This document shows, in pieces, positions 43,601 to 52,481 of a stretch of 64,000 bases of DNA. Position 1 is the stretch's first letter; every line of letters starts with the position of its first letter. Source of the stretch: Lysinibacillus louembei (GTDB lineage Bacteria > Bacillota > Bacilli > Bacillales_A > Planococcaceae); contig NZ_CP137624.1 of the NCBI RefSeq assembly GCF_033880585.1, positions 1 to 64,000 of the forward strand. Direction: 5' to 3'. The translations under genes were made by a program, and so were the position numbers. Under the pieces are notes generated by a model. It was given only the letters and a program-made list of their open reading frames with translations. It made no database searches and was not told the DNA's origin.

Positions 43601-45779
43601 CTTATTTATTAGCCATTGGACAGATTCATATGAAACGAGCATCAATTATATGAGCAGGGCACAGCAATATTGTCGTGAAATTGGGCTCCATGTAATTGTA
43701 ACAACTGCCTCCTGCTTTATCTTTGTTGCACAGCTTATTCGTGGCACAACCATCTCCAATTTGCAGCAGGAAATCAAGCAGCAGCAGGATGAATTCTCAT
43801 TAAATGCAACGCCTTTAACAATTGACTTTTTAGCAGAGATGGCTTTATGGATGAATGTATTGCGTGATCCACATCACCCGATTGAATGGTCCTATCCATT
43901 CGCGATACAGGATCAGCCTATTATTAAAATGATGCATTATTCAGTTCGCCTGCAAATGTCCTTTTTACTTCATAATGAGCAGCAAGGGTTAGCTGTATTA
44001 TCGTTAATAAGCCCTATTTATAAAGAGGTTTTCGATTTGCCTGTTACGACGCTTTATTATTTTTATCGTGCATTATGGCAATTCAATTGGCTGCATCAGC
44101 AAAAAGGGAGCCGCCAAGAGCAAAAGGTATATCGTGCAGAAATTAAAGAAAGCATGCAGAAGTTTAAAAAATGGGTAAAATTCGCACCACAGCACTACGA
44201 GCATTTATATTTACTGCTACTTGCTGAAGACTACCATCTTCATCATGAGGATGACAAAGCAAAACTTTATTATGATCGTGCAATACAGTTAGCAAAAATG
44301 CGCCATTTTATACAAGATAGCGCCATTGCTTATGAGCGTGCAGCAAACTACTATAAAATGAAGGACGATGATCTGACAGCTCTTTATTACAGCAGGCAGG
44401 CTATTCAAGCAGCTCGCCAATGGGAGGCGGAAACAGTCGCAAAGTATTGGGAGGTGCAATATGCTGTTCATAGTATGCCAATTATAGAGCAGCAAAGTTA
44501 TTTAAATAGTAGCTTTGAAATGATGACTGTGTTAGAAACTGCGCAATCCTTTGCAAAGGATATTCAAATGGAACGCTTACTGCACAATATTTTATTTTCA
44601 TTATTGAGGCATGCTAGTGCAACGGTAGGCTACTTCATTCATAAACGCGCTGACGAGCTTATCGTTTTAGCAAAGGCAGAGGCCGATAATACGATTTTTG
44701 CCACATATGAGCAGCAGCAGCTAGAGCAATTTCATGAAAATATGCAGTCTATTGTGCGGTACGTTATACAAAGTGAGGAGCCTTGTATTATTCAAAATAC
44801 GAAAGTGCCAAATGCATTATTGCGCACATCCTCAGCAGCTAAGTCGATTTTATGCTTGCCAATCCATCATAAACGTGAAATTATTGCAGTTTTATATTTA
44901 GAAAATACTGTAACAGCAAATGCTTTTCACGCAACACATATCGATTTGTTAAAAATGCTTTCTACACAAATTGCCATTTCCATTGAGAATGCTCAAATTT
45001 ATGAGGAGCTAGAGCAGCATGTGCAGGCACGTACAAAGCAAGTTGATGAAACAAACCAGCATTTGAAAAAAGTAAACGAGCAATTAGCGCAAAATGAGCT
45101 AGAGCGCAAAAAATTATTGCATAGTATTTCTCATGAATTGCGTTCACCCATTACTTCTTCTCTCGGTTATATTGAGCTTATTTTAGATGGTGTTATTACA
45201 GAAGAAGAGGAGAAAATAAAATATTTAACACGCGGTAAAGATCGACTGCTTTCTTTAAATGTGCTGATTCAGGATTTATTTGATTTAGCTAATTTAGAAT
45301 CTGGTAGAGCTGAATACCAATTTAGCAAAATTAGCGCAAAGGAGCTGTTCCAGCAATTTGAGTTACGCTATGAGCATGAAATTAAGCAGCTCGGCTTGCA
45401 GTACAGCGCCAATTTTTATGGTTCTCCATACGCGCAGCTACTCGTCGATACTGCACGTATACAGCAAGTATTTGAAAATATTATGTCAAATGCTATGAAA
45501 TATACGAAAAAGGGGAGCATTGAATTAGCAATTTACACAAATGATGAGCATTTCATTTGTTCAATTAAAGATAGCGGTATCGGCATACCTACAAAAGACA
45601 TACCGTTTATATTTGATAGCTACTATAGAGCTTCCAATTCAAACATTAAAAATTCACACGGTCTCGGTCTTGCCATTTGCCAGCAAATTATTTCACAGCA
45701 TCAAGGAGAAATTAGCGTAACAAGCACCGAGCATAGTGGCTCAACCTTTATCTTTACATTACCATTGTTAAAGGATTGA
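40662..45779 (+). CDS. Giant pseudokinase / AAA-type ATPase / GAF / sensor histidine kinase
   Basis: 1705 residues from TTG 40662, eight bases after GGAGGTG. Residues 1-265 are a Ser/Thr kinase fold with a kept APEQTGR segment and a Lys in MLVKSIHQ. The catalytic loop reads LFLALNPYHILI, with Ala (about 117) where Asp is needed, and DFG reads SDM, so it is probably a pseudokinase. Residues 285-620 are an STAND-type ATPase (GEAGVGKSQL, Lys about 324; VLLIDDLHWAD). A TPR-like helical region follows to about 1280, then a GAF domain, a coiled coil, and a histidine kinase (HSISHELRSP, His about 1491; DSGIGIP; GLGLAICQQI). There are no membrane segments. It is convergent with an OmpR-type regulator. 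Confidence 0.88.
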   Translation: MKNHIILQTNQGWHLQRMYIDKFHNRMLVKSIHQNSAEYRARLNYELALFANDTSPWLLKPITVDYIDQHYGLIYENFDGIPLINFKNMTISQFLQVAIDLSNICISLHQNQLLFLALNPYHILIQPESLKLKLLSSDMSIKYNIGTPIVMNNTQPHLQQLPYYAPEQTGRLNIAIDYRADLYALGAIFYQLLSGAPPFTGQNTIDIIYNILTKKPAQLLATQHQNTFIIWQIIEKLLEKNPSARYQSAVGLREDLLAIQKALLADELLENFTLGTGDIALSPTLTNKLYGREQHVATLTHLFEQVTSGDKKFALISGEAGVGKSQLVYGLKGEIATAKGYFTETKYNQLQLENDFASVIYPLRDLLKQLYMEGEHTVSSWRNHFEKGQLHVTSDLVVLLPELRWFYDNDSIQDEYYDDSKQLQAHLFNSIKKILRCFALQKKPIVLLIDDLHWADKNTLQALIDIYEQHREGYLLFISTLRINEKSKAEEKQLKLILPFYKHIELTALTKEDITFWLQESLHMQTSTMEEIVKHLMNLTNGNPLFIKEAFRSLQQDNTIYLDFDSKQWKFDIQKFNQVALNSELLLFLENKLANLQKDTLHVLQIAACLGAKFDFHILRKLVNFTDQELLQLLDALITTGFIIPLNTDFKWASQLELEEVLLTHRLTFQFVHNRFQQAAYKRIPEAQKLELHYQIGQLFTTLLDHSQDSYELQEVVKHLNYCCSLLSEQEKYQLAIWNYQLGVSTKKVGLLENALYFLTISRDLLPANCWQIMRKEALDIYIHLGECECLLGQMESSDKHLSEALLYCETLLEKLTIYNLKTWLYIETDDPHTSIQAGLTGLAEANMQIPARPNKLQVLNELIKLQLALRGKSDQQLLTASSLENKEIDIVTQILINMVASTVRVDSNLSGIALMRAFRLQLKYGLGAKGGIILINYAMLLNSGFGNIKESIHFSQLAIEVADKQDSIYIKGHVYYVYGLFISHWTDSYETSINYMSRAQQYCREIGLHVIVTTASCFIFVAQLIRGTTISNLQQEIKQQQDEFSLNATPLTIDFLAEMALWMNVLRDPHHPIEWSYPFAIQDQPIIKMMHYSVRLQMSFLLHNEQQGLAVLSLISPIYKEVFDLPVTTLYYFYRALWQFNWLHQQKGSRQEQKVYRAEIKESMQKFKKWVKFAPQHYEHLYLLLLAEDYHLHHEDDKAKLYYDRAIQLAKMRHFIQDSAIAYERAANYYKMKDDDLTALYYSRQAIQAARQWEAETVAKYWEVQYAVHSMPIIEQQSYLNSSFEMMTVLETAQSFAKDIQMERLLHNILFSLLRHASATVGYFIHKRADELIVLAKAEADNTIFATYEQQQLEQFHENMQSIVRYVIQSEEPCIIQNTKVPNALLRTSSAAKSILCLPIHHKREIIAVLYLENTVTANAFHATHIDLLKMLSTQIAISIENAQIYEELEQHVQARTKQVDETNQHLKKVNEQLAQNELERKKLLHSISHELRSPITSSLGYIELILDGVITEEEEKIKYLTRGKDRLLSLNVLIQDLFDLANLESGRAEYQFSKISAKELFQQFELRYEHEIKQLGLQYSANFYGSPYAQLLVDTARIQQVFENIMSNAMKYTKKGSIELAIYTNDEHFICSIKDSGIGIPTKDIPFIFDSYYRASNSNIKNSHGLGLAICQQIISQHQGEISVTSTEHSGSTFIFTLPLLKD

Positions 45780-45802
45780 CAATAAATTATTTTCTCATAA
45801 GG

Positions 45803-45843
45803 AAAACCCGAACAATTTTCTGAATAAAATTGTTCGGGTTTTA
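45803..45843. terminator. Bidirectional terminator
   Basis: AAAACCCGAACAATTTT pairs with AAAATTGTTCGGGTTTT (45826-45842). It separates the convergent kinase and regulator genes. Confidence 0.92.
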
Positions 45844-45862
45844 TAACATCATTTACACACTA

Positions 45863-46549
45863 CTAATCTTTATTACTAAAAATATAGCCAAAGCCTCGCA
45901 CTGTTTGTATATACTTTGGCTGTGAAGGATTATCTTCAATTTTTCGACGCAATGTGCTCATATGCACAGATAAAGTTTTCGCATCTGCTGTGCCATCAAA
46001 GCCCCAAGCGTGATTAATTAATTGCTCTACACTAAGCACTTTATTTATATTTTCGATTAAGTAAAATAGCAGCTGTCTTTCCTTTGTAAATAAATTGACG
46101 AGCTGCCCTTGTTTATAAACCATCTTATCATCTATATGCACTTCTAGCTGATCTAACTTTATAATTTGCTGACTTGCTGTTGCCACTCTTCTTTTCAAAT
46201 GCGCCTGTACACGTGCCACGAGCTCTTTTGGAATAAAAGGCTTCGTAACATAATCATCTGCCCCTACCTCAAAGCCGTGCAATTTCTCATCAATAAGATG
46301 GTTTACAGTTACAAAAATAATAATAGCATCTGATATTTCCCGAATTTTTTTAGCTAACTGAAAGCCATCTCCATCAGGTAAGTTGACATCTAATAAAATT
46401 AAATCTGGCTGTTTTTTCGCTACAGCATCCCAGCCTTCTTGGAAAGTTGTTGCTTGTGATACTATATAATTTGCACTCTTCATCGATAAGGCTAATACTT
46501 CCATAATATCTTCATCATCTTCAACTATTAATATTTTCTCACCTGCCAC
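45863..46549 (-). CDS. OmpR/PhoB-family response regulator
   Basis: 228 residues. Receiver domain: ILIVEDDEDIMEVL, LILLDVNLPDGDG (phospho-Asp about 54), FVTVN and YVTKPFIPKEL. Winged-helix C-terminal domain: LFTKERQLLFYLIENINKVL, AWGFDGTADAKTLSVHMSTL and RRKIEDNPSQPKYIQTVRGF. No ordinary sensor kinase is adjacent; the convergent giant kinase is the only candidate partner in view. Start ATG 46547-46549. Confidence 0.93.
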   Translation of the reverse strand: MAGEKILIVEDDEDIMEVLALSMKSANYIVSQATTFQEGWDAVAKKQPDLILLDVNLPDGDGFQLAKKIREISDAIIIFVTVNHLIDEKLHGFEVGADDYVTKPFIPKELVARVQAHLKRRVATASQQIIKLDQLEVHIDDKMVYKQGQLVNLFTKERQLLFYLIENINKVLSVEQLINHAWGFDGTADAKTLSVHMSTLRRKIEDNPSQPKYIQTVRGFGYIFSNKD

Positions 46550-46593
46550 CTTCTCTTCTCCTTCCCCTCATTGCTTATATACATCTCTGTTAA

Positions 46594-47364
46594 TTAGACA
46601 AGACCTAATTCCTTCATCGCTTTCGCTAAGCCATCATCATCCACATGTGATGCCTGTACATCTGCTACTTCTTTAGCCTGCGCATGACCATTGCCCATCG
46701 CAACACCGATTCCTACTGTCTGAAGCATTTCAATATCATTTAAACCATCGCCAAAGGCAATTGTATCTTCCATTGCTATGCCGATTTTTTCAATTAACTT
46801 TTCAATGCCGCGTGCCTTTGAGCCTCCTTGTGGTAATACATCACATACTTCCGCATGCCAGCGCACAAATTGTACATCTGGGAATGCTTTCATATAGCCA
46901 GCTTCCTCATTCTCTCTCATGAAAACTAATGTTTGATAAACTGGATGACTTTTATAATAATCAGGCACAACTTGTGGATACGGACAATCCAATGTCTCTA
47001 AGCTACAACGAACTCCCTCATGCTCTGGCATGGAAGCAATCATTTGCTTTTCATCAATAAAAACAAGTGGATGTCCTTGTACTGAGCTGAATGTCACAAG
47101 CTCCTCTAAACGCTCATTGCTAAGCCCATCTGAAAAAATAACCTCACCTTTATAGACAACATATTGCCCGTTTAATGTGACATATGTATCAATGTCAAGC
47201 TCCTCTCGCAATTCCTCAATCATGTAAGGAGCACGCCCTGTTGCAATCGCAATTTCATAGCCGTTAGCGCGCGCTGCTAATATAGCCTCCTTTGCAGAAT
47301 TAGGGAGCTTTTTATCACTATTATAAAGCGTGCCATCTACATCAAAAAATAAAATTTTTTTCAT
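46594..47364 (-). CDS. ykrA: Cof-type HAD phosphatase, YkrA
   Basis: 256 residues with the HAD motifs FFDVDGTLYNSDKKLP (nucleophile Asp about 8), AIATGRAPY, the type IIB cap (roughly 80-180), GSKARGIEKLIEKIG and FGDGLNDIEML with a final DDDGLAKAMKEL. It is a metal-dependent phosphatase of sugar phosphates or similar. Position next to rpoY-rnjA matches B. subtilis ykrA. Start ATG 47362-47364. Confidence 0.9.
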   Translation of the reverse strand: MKKILFFDVDGTLYNSDKKLPNSAKEAILAARANGYEIAIATGRAPYMIEELREELDIDTYVTLNGQYVVYKGEVIFSDGLSNERLEELVTFSSVQGHPLVFIDEKQMIASMPEHEGVRCSLETLDCPYPQVVPDYYKSHPVYQTLVFMRENEEAGYMKAFPDVQFVRWHAEVCDVLPQGGSKARGIEKLIEKIGIAMEDTIAFGDGLNDIEMLQTVGIGVAMGNGHAQAKEVADVQASHVDDDGLAKAMKELGLV

Positions 47365-47379
47365 ATCTATTCATTCTCC

Positions 47380-47408
47380 TTTACAAAAGTCAAAAAATTC
47401 AGTATAAT
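47380..47408 (+). promoter_or_regulatory. Sigma-A promoter of the 23-aa peptide unit
   Basis: TTTACA (47380-47385), a 17-base spacer and TATAAT (47403-47408), near consensus. Transcription would start about 47415, directly before the ribosome site. Confidence 0.7.
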
Positions 47409-47429
47409 TTCCTCAAGGAGTGATGTGCC

Positions 47430-47501
47430 ATGCTGAAACGACTCAAAAAGAAATTGTTGAAACGATTAAATGGCGTCCTCGGAAAAAAATCAATTGCTTA
47501 A
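47430..47501 (+). CDS. 23-aa cationic amphipathic peptide
   Basis: ATG 47430 lies nine bases after AAGGAG. The 23-codon frame starts MLKRLKKKLLKRLNG and ends with KKSIA. It has about ten Lys/Arg and leucines spaced every three to four residues, giving an amphipathic helix. It has its own promoter (47380-47408), and the terminator stem begins at the stop codon. The compact promoter-RBS-frame-terminator layout argues that it is expressed. No family was recognised. It could be a leader peptide, a membrane-active peptide or a nucleic-acid-binding peptide. Confidence 0.55.
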   Translation: MLKRLKKKLLKRLNGVLGKKSIA

Positions 47502-47526
47502 GCCCTTCTTTTGGAGGGCTTTTCTT
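47500..47526 (+). terminator. Terminator of the 23-aa peptide unit
   Basis: AGCCCT/AGGGCT stem around CTTTTGG, followed by TTTCTTTATTTT. Confidence 0.75.
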
Positions 47527-47663
47527 TATTTTAAAGGAAACGCATGATAATATAAAGGAAATGCATTTATTTTCTATTTGTTATATAGACATTTCAGACA
47601 TGTTATCATGCATATAGAGTTTTAAATGCAATAATAATGTACGTAATTAAAAGGAGAGTCCAT

Positions 47664-47873
47664 ATGATTTACAAAGTTTATTATCAAGAAAACAAGCATG
47701 AAACTCCAGTTCGCGAAAACACTAAAACACTTTATGTAGAAGCTTCTTCAGAGCGTGAAGTACGCGCCTACTTAAAAGAACGAAACTATAATATTGAACT
47801 TGTTCAGCTTTTAGAGGGCAATTATCTAGAGTATGAACAAGCGAGTCCAAACTTCCATCTGGAGAACGCCTAA
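47664..47873 (+). CDS. rpoY: RNA polymerase epsilon subunit
   Basis: 69 residues from ATG 47664, after AAAAGGAGAGTCCAT; an earlier in-frame ATG at 47637 lacks a ribosome site. [20 protein letters not shown] and [20 protein letters not shown] match RpoY (YkzG), a Firmicute-specific auxiliary subunit near the secondary channel of RNA polymerase. It lies five bases upstream of rnjA, as in B. subtilis. Confidence 0.95.
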   Translation: MIYKVYYQENKHETPVRENTKTLYVEASSEREVRAYLKERNYNIELVQLLEGNYLEYEQASPNFHLENA

Positions 47874-47878
47874 TATTT

Positions 47879-49546
47879 ATGAAATTTGTTAAAAATGATC
47901 AAGCAGCTGTTTTCGCACTCGGCGGACTGGGTGAAATCGGCAAAAACACATACGGCGTTCAATTCCAAGATGAAATTATTTTAATCGATGCAGGTATTAA
48001 ATTTCCTGAAGACGATTTACTAGGAATTGATTATGTAATTCCAGACTACACATACTTAGTACGTAATGTAGACAAAATTAAGGGCTTATTTATTACACAT
48101 GGGCATGAGGATCATATCGGTGGCATTCCATACTTATTACGCCAGCTAAATGTTCCTGTTTATGGCGGCAAATTAGCGCTAGGCCTACTTCGCAACAAGC
48201 TAGAAGAACACGGCTTATTGCGTACAACGAAGATGATTGAAATTAAGGAAGACGATGTCATTAAATTCCGTAAAACGTCAGTTAGCTTCTTCCGTACAAC
48301 ACATAGTATTCCAGATGCATATGGTATCGTTGTTAAAACGCCACCTGGCAATATTGTGCATACAGGAGATTTCAAATTTGACTTTACACCAGTTGGGGAG
48401 CCAGCAAACTTAACAAAAATGGCAGAAATCGGTCGTGACGGTGTACTATGTCTATTATCAGATAGTACAAATGCTGAGGTACCAAACTTTACGATGTCTG
48501 AGCGTAAAGTTGGAGAAAGCATTGATGATGTATTCCGCAAAGTTGGGGGACGCATTATTTTTGCGACATTCGCATCGAACATCCATCGCTTGCAGCAAGT
48601 AACAGATGCAGCGGTAGCACACGGACGCAAGGTTGCAGTATTTGGTCGTTCTATGGATAATGCCATTACAATCGGCCGAGAGCTAGGCTACATTTCAGCT
48701 CCAAAGGAAACTTTTGTTGATGCAGGTAGCATCAATCGTTTACCTGCGAACGAAGTGTTAATTTTATGTACAGGCTCACAAGGTGAACCAATGGCAGCAT
48801 TATCTCGTATCGCAAACGGTACACATCGCCAAATTCAAATCCAGCCTGGTGATACAGTTGTTTTCTCATCATCACCAATTCCTGGTAACCAAATTAGTGT
48901 CAATAAAATTATTAACCTACTATATCGTGCAGGAGCAGAAGTCATTCATGGCTCGCTTAATAATATTCATACTTCTGGACATGGCTCACAGGAAGAGCAA
49001 AAGCTCATGCTTCGCTTAATGAAGCCGAAATTCTTTATGCCAATCCATGGTGAATACCGCATGTTAAAAATGCATACACAACTTGCAGAGGATTGCGATG
49101 TACCAATCGAAAATTCCTTTGTTATGGAAAATGGTGATGTGCTAGCATTAAGCGCAAATGAAGCGCATGTTGCAGGTCGTATTCCATCAGGCGATGTTTA
49201 TATTGATGGCAATGGTATCGGTGATATCGGCAATATCGTTTTACGTGATCGTCGCATTTTATCTGAGGAAGGTCTTGTTATCGTTGTTGTTAGCATTGAT
49301 ATGGAAAAGCATAAAATGGTTTCAGGTCCAGATATTATTTCACGTGGCTTCGTCTATATGCGTGAATCAGGCTTAATGATTAATGAAGCGCAAAAAATGC
49401 TTAACCAGCATTTAAATCGCACAATTCAAGATAAATCCATTCAATGGGCAGAGCTAAAAAATGAAATTACAGATGTCTTAGGTCCATATTTATATGAAAA
49501 GACCAAGCGTCGCCCAATGATTTTACCAATCATTATGGAAGTATAA
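47879..49546 (+). CDS. rnjA: Ribonuclease J1
   Basis: 555 residues, full length. Metallo-beta-lactamase motif [20 protein letters not shown] (HxHxDH, about 73-78), further metal ligands in HSIPDAYGI and [11 protein letters not shown], the beta-CASP motif region [19 protein letters not shown] with [16 protein letters not shown], and [10 protein letters not shown] plus PIHGEYRML. It degrades and matures RNA with 5'-exonuclease and endonuclease activity. It is co-transcribed with rpoY and ends before a strong terminator. Confidence 0.97.
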   Translation: MKFVKNDQAAVFALGGLGEIGKNTYGVQFQDEIILIDAGIKFPEDDLLGIDYVIPDYTYLVRNVDKIKGLFITHGHEDHIGGIPYLLRQLNVPVYGGKLALGLLRNKLEEHGLLRTTKMIEIKEDDVIKFRKTSVSFFRTTHSIPDAYGIVVKTPPGNIVHTGDFKFDFTPVGEPANLTKMAEIGRDGVLCLLSDSTNAEVPNFTMSERKVGESIDDVFRKVGGRIIFATFASNIHRLQQVTDAAVAHGRKVAVFGRSMDNAITIGRELGYISAPKETFVDAGSINRLPANEVLILCTGSQGEPMAALSRIANGTHRQIQIQPGDTVVFSSSPIPGNQISVNKIINLLYRAGAEVIHGSLNNIHTSGHGSQEEQKLMLRLMKPKFFMPIHGEYRMLKMHTQLAEDCDVPIENSFVMENGDVLALSANEAHVAGRIPSGDVYIDGNGIGDIGNIVLRDRRILSEEGLVIVVVSIDMEKHKMVSGPDIISRGFVYMRESGLMINEAQKMLNQHLNRTIQDKSIQWAELKNEITDVLGPYLYEKTKRRPMILPIIMEV

Positions 49547-49550
49547 AAAA

Positions 49551-49600
49551 TAAGGCTGTTCGAATCGTAGGCTAATGCCTAACATTTCGAACAGCCTTTT
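49551..49600 (+). terminator. Terminator after rnjA
   Basis: AAGGCTGTTCGAA pairs with TTCGAACAGCCTT (49586-49598), then TTTATG. Confidence 0.9.
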
Positions 49601-49652
49601 ATGTTTAATATTTTTTATTTCGGTGAAACATATAATAGAGAGGTGATAAATT

Positions 49653-49856
49653 ATGAAGCAAGATAAACCATTTAAAACGAGACATTTGCATAATCCTGAT
49701 GTGTTGGATACGGAAAAAGAAAGCATTTTCGATATGCACGAAGATATGAAAACAGTCGATGCGATTCCTGTTGAGGAGCTAAACGAACAAGTTAAAGATG
49801 AACGCCATAAACATCATACTAAAAATACTTCATCTAGCGAAAAGCGCTACGAATAG
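49653..49856 (+). CDS. Hypothetical 67-aa hydrophilic protein
   Basis: 67 residues (MKQDKPFKTRHLHNPDVLDT, then HEDMKTVDAIPVEELNEQVK, ending KHHTKNTSSSEKRYE), highly charged and His-rich at the C-terminus, likely disordered. ATG 49653 follows GAGAGGTGATAAATT. It has its own terminator. No family was recognised. A good ribosome site supports it being real. Confidence 0.7.
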   Translation: MKQDKPFKTRHLHNPDVLDTEKESIFDMHEDMKTVDAIPVEELNEQVKDERHKHHTKNTSSSEKRYE

Positions 49857-49891
49857 AGGGAGGTCAGCATTAGCTGGTCTCCCTCTGTCTT
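49853..49891. terminator. Terminator between the 67-aa gene and ktrC
   Basis: AGAGGGAG and CTCCCTCT arms around a GCATTAGC tip, T-rich downstream. Probably bidirectional. Confidence 0.7.
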
Positions 49892-49902
49892 TTGCCATAC
49901 TC

Positions 49903-50559
49903 CTACAATGCTTTTTTTACAAAACGATTAATATCCACATCTGCACCAATCACTAATAAAATATCTCCTAATAAAATTGGATCTTGTGGAACAGGGGAAA
50001 CGATAATGGTTGCGCCTCTTTTAATGCCGACAATATTGATACCATACTGCGCACGAATATCAAGGTCAATTAAGCTGTGTCCTGCAATTTTATCGCTCGC
50101 TTTAATTTCCATAATGGAATATTCATCTGATAACTCCAAATAATCAAGTACATTTGTTGACATCATGTTATTGGCAATACGTATCCCCATATCACGCTCT
50201 GGATGAACGACGAAATCTGCACCGATTTTTCTTAACACTTTTTCATGGTAGTCATTTTGCGCCTTCACCGTAATTTGGGGAACGCCATGCTCCTTTAAAA
50301 TAAGCGTTGTTAAAATACTTGCTTGAATATCCTCACCGATTGCGACAATAATATGCTCAAAATTCCATAAACCGAGCGATTTTATGACCGCTTCATCTGT
50401 CGTATCTGCCACAACTGCCTGTGTTGCAATGGAAGCATATTCATCTACACGTTCCCTTAACGTATCAATTGCCATTACATTTGCACCGAGTGAAACTAAC
50501 TCTTTTACGATGCTCCCACCAAAGCGCCCTAATCCAATTACTACAAATTCCTTTTTCAT
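49903..50559 (-). CDS. ktrC: Potassium channel regulatory subunit KtrC/KtrA (TrkA type)
   Basis: 218 residues from ATG 50557-50559, behind GGAGGCGAAAAAG. The N-terminal RCK Rossmann domain (FVVIGLGRFGGSIVKELVSL, NVMAIDTLRERVDEYASIAT, VADTTDEAVIKSLGLWNFEH, VAIGEDIQASILTTLILKEH) is followed by the TrkA-C domain (YSIMEIKASDKIAGHSLIDL, ILLGDILLVIGADVDINRFV). It binds nucleotides and gates a Ktr K+ channel at the membrane. The location near rnjA matches B. subtilis ktrC. The channel subunit is not in this window. Confidence 0.93.
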   Translation of the reverse strand: MKKEFVVIGLGRFGGSIVKELVSLGANVMAIDTLRERVDEYASIATQAVVADTTDEAVIKSLGLWNFEHIIVAIGEDIQASILTTLILKEHGVPQITVKAQNDYHEKVLRKIGADFVVHPERDMGIRIANNMMSTNVLDYLELSDEYSIMEIKASDKIAGHSLIDLDIRAQYGINIVGIKRGATIIVSPVPQDPILLGDILLVIGADVDINRFVKKAL

Positions 50560-50627
50560 CTTTTTCGCCTCCAACTCTGCTGTCAACAGTGTAACGTAAT
50601 GGCTCTAGCGAAGTAAAGCTTGATCTA

Positions 50628-52292
50628 TTAATCCAATATCGCCCTAGAAAACAAGTCGTAAATTAATTTATCATCTTCACATGTATGCTTAAATCCAATA
50701 GCAAATTGCAACAATGCTTCCCTTTCATGAGAGTATGCACAAAACATGTCTGCCTCTGGGTCGAAACGCACAACACTTACTAGCTCAGGCAGCCTCTCTT
50801 GCAAATAAACATCCGCCAATGAATACCAATCATAGCCACTCCCTTGAAATCCTTCCTCTGCTCTTGTTTCAAATAACTCCTCTTTATAAATTCCTACATT
50901 TAAGATAAGTGAAATATTTCCGCTATCATGTTCTACCAAATAAAATGGTTTTAGCTCCTCTTTCAGCATTTGGACATGTAGACTAGTCAGCTTTTCTGCT
51001 GTGAAGCTAAGCCCTCCATCCTGATTTACGATTTCACCTTGCGCTATTCGTTCCTCTAGCCAGCTTGAAATAAAGCCTGGGGCATATCCTCCTGTGCTGA
51101 AACCTTGTGCAAGTGCAATAATGTTTTGATAGTCTTCTAAATATTGCACTTGTGTTACCTCTGAGTTCGCATTTGTATACAGCCAAAATTGGATATCATA
51201 CATCAGCATAGATAGCTCATCCGCATGTAAAGCAAAATAGCCTTTATCCTCTACAATTTGGGTGCAAATCCCTCGAATAACTGCCTCTATGCGCTTGCCC
51301 TCTCCTGTTTTCTCGCATAATGACTGCAATAATGGTGAAAAGGGTGCATACTTAATATTATCCAAATCGTCTAGTTTATCCTGTTCTGATGTATCAAATA
51401 CTTCCTCATTAACTAATCCTACAATAAAGGACGCAAAGTTTGGGGCAAGGAATGTAATATAGTAATCATCCTCCTGATCTACATGTACAACAGCAGGCTC
51501 ACCGTCTTTCCCACAAAAACGATAATCAAGCATAATGACATCATGACCTGCTGATGGGCAATCGGCTATGACGACACCAATAGCTGGATAGCCCCATTCT
51601 TCCAACATAAAATTGCTCCCTAAATCGCCACACAGGCTATACGTTTTTTCTCGACCAATACCCATAATACCTGTAATTGCCACATGGTTCTCTGCCCATG
51701 AGATTGGCATAGCAGTTGGATAGCAAGTATTTGCTGGTATACCGCCATTTTGCTGCTGCATAAACCAAATATAATCCACTGGCAATTTATAGCCAAGCTC
51801 TTCCTCAATAGAAGTAATCATTTCAGCAGTAGGCGCTGCTTCTACATAATTTTCATTTGCATAATCACTTTTCTCCCAAAATTGACTAAAATCACGCGTA
51901 CGGAAAGGCACACGTTGAATATCTTCTGTTAACTGCTCTATATCGTTCATAATATTTTGACAATAAATAATATACGCCTCTGCTCTATCATCAAATCGTA
52001 ATTCCTGCGCTCTTTTAAAGGAAGTCAGTGCCTCTTGCCATTTATGCATAAAGAAATAAGCATAGCCAACGCGCCAATGCCAATCTGCATCTTGTTGCCC
52101 TTGTTCTTTAAACACCATTAATTGTTGTAATGCTTCTGCGTATCGTCCTAGATTATTAAGTGCACGCCCATAGTGTCCAACTATTTCATAATGTCGCTCT
52201 AACTCAGGTAATTGTTCAATCGCTTCTACAATTTGATTATGCTGATGTTCTTCATACCAATGCTCTAGTTGCTTTACTAGCTCTTTTGACAT
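50628..52292 (-). CDS. TPR - SMI1/KNR4 (SUKH) - Imm51 poly-immunity-like protein
   Basis: 554 residues. Residues 1-130 are TPR-like (HYGRALNNLGRYAEALQQLM, HWRVGYAYFFMHKWQEALTS). Residues 165-300 have the SMI1/KNR4 (SUKH) pattern: TSIEEELGYKLPVDYIWFMQ, QQNGGIPANTCYPT, and IGVVIADCPSAGHDVIMLDY. Residues 455-550 resemble Imm51 (FYLVEHDSGNISLILNVGIY, EEGFQGSGYDWYSLADVYLQ). SUKH and Imm51 are both immunity folds of polymorphic-toxin systems, so this looks like a multi-domain immunity protein with no toxin beside it. Start ATG 52290-52292. Confidence 0.8.
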   Translation of the reverse strand: MSKELVKQLEHWYEEHQHNQIVEAIEQLPELERHYEIVGHYGRALNNLGRYAEALQQLMVFKEQGQQDADWHWRVGYAYFFMHKWQEALTSFKRAQELRFDDRAEAYIIYCQNIMNDIEQLTEDIQRVPFRTRDFSQFWEKSDYANENYVEAAPTAEMITSIEEELGYKLPVDYIWFMQQQNGGIPANTCYPTAMPISWAENHVAITGIMGIGREKTYSLCGDLGSNFMLEEWGYPAIGVVIADCPSAGHDVIMLDYRFCGKDGEPAVVHVDQEDDYYITFLAPNFASFIVGLVNEEVFDTSEQDKLDDLDNIKYAPFSPLLQSLCEKTGEGKRIEAVIRGICTQIVEDKGYFALHADELSMLMYDIQFWLYTNANSEVTQVQYLEDYQNIIALAQGFSTGGYAPGFISSWLEERIAQGEIVNQDGGLSFTAEKLTSLHVQMLKEELKPFYLVEHDSGNISLILNVGIYKEELFETRAEEGFQGSGYDWYSLADVYLQERLPELVSVVRFDPEADMFCAYSHEREALLQFAIGFKHTCEDDKLIYDLFSRAILD

Positions 52293-52390
52293 AAGGTCAC
52301 TCCTCTATCTCATTTTCAGTTTCTATAAAAATTATAATCTATTCCTCCTTCAAAAACAAACATACATTCCCTTTTTGTGAAATAAAATAG

Positions 52391-52436
52391 ACTTGTTTGA
52401 AAAAGGATTATACTTTTTCAACAAGTCCTAATTTTT
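52391..52436. terminator. Hairpin between thioredoxin-like and TPR-SUKH genes
   Basis: ACTTGTTTGAAAAAG pairs with CTTTTTCAACAAGT with one mismatch. T-rich on both sides. Confidence 0.7.
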
Positions 52437-52481
52437 GGTTGCCATTGAGCGACTCACTACTTTTGTTTACAAGCGATTTCG

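Noticed and set aside
48160-48666. 168-codon open frame on the minus strand
   Set aside because: It is antisense within rnjA, with no ribosome site.
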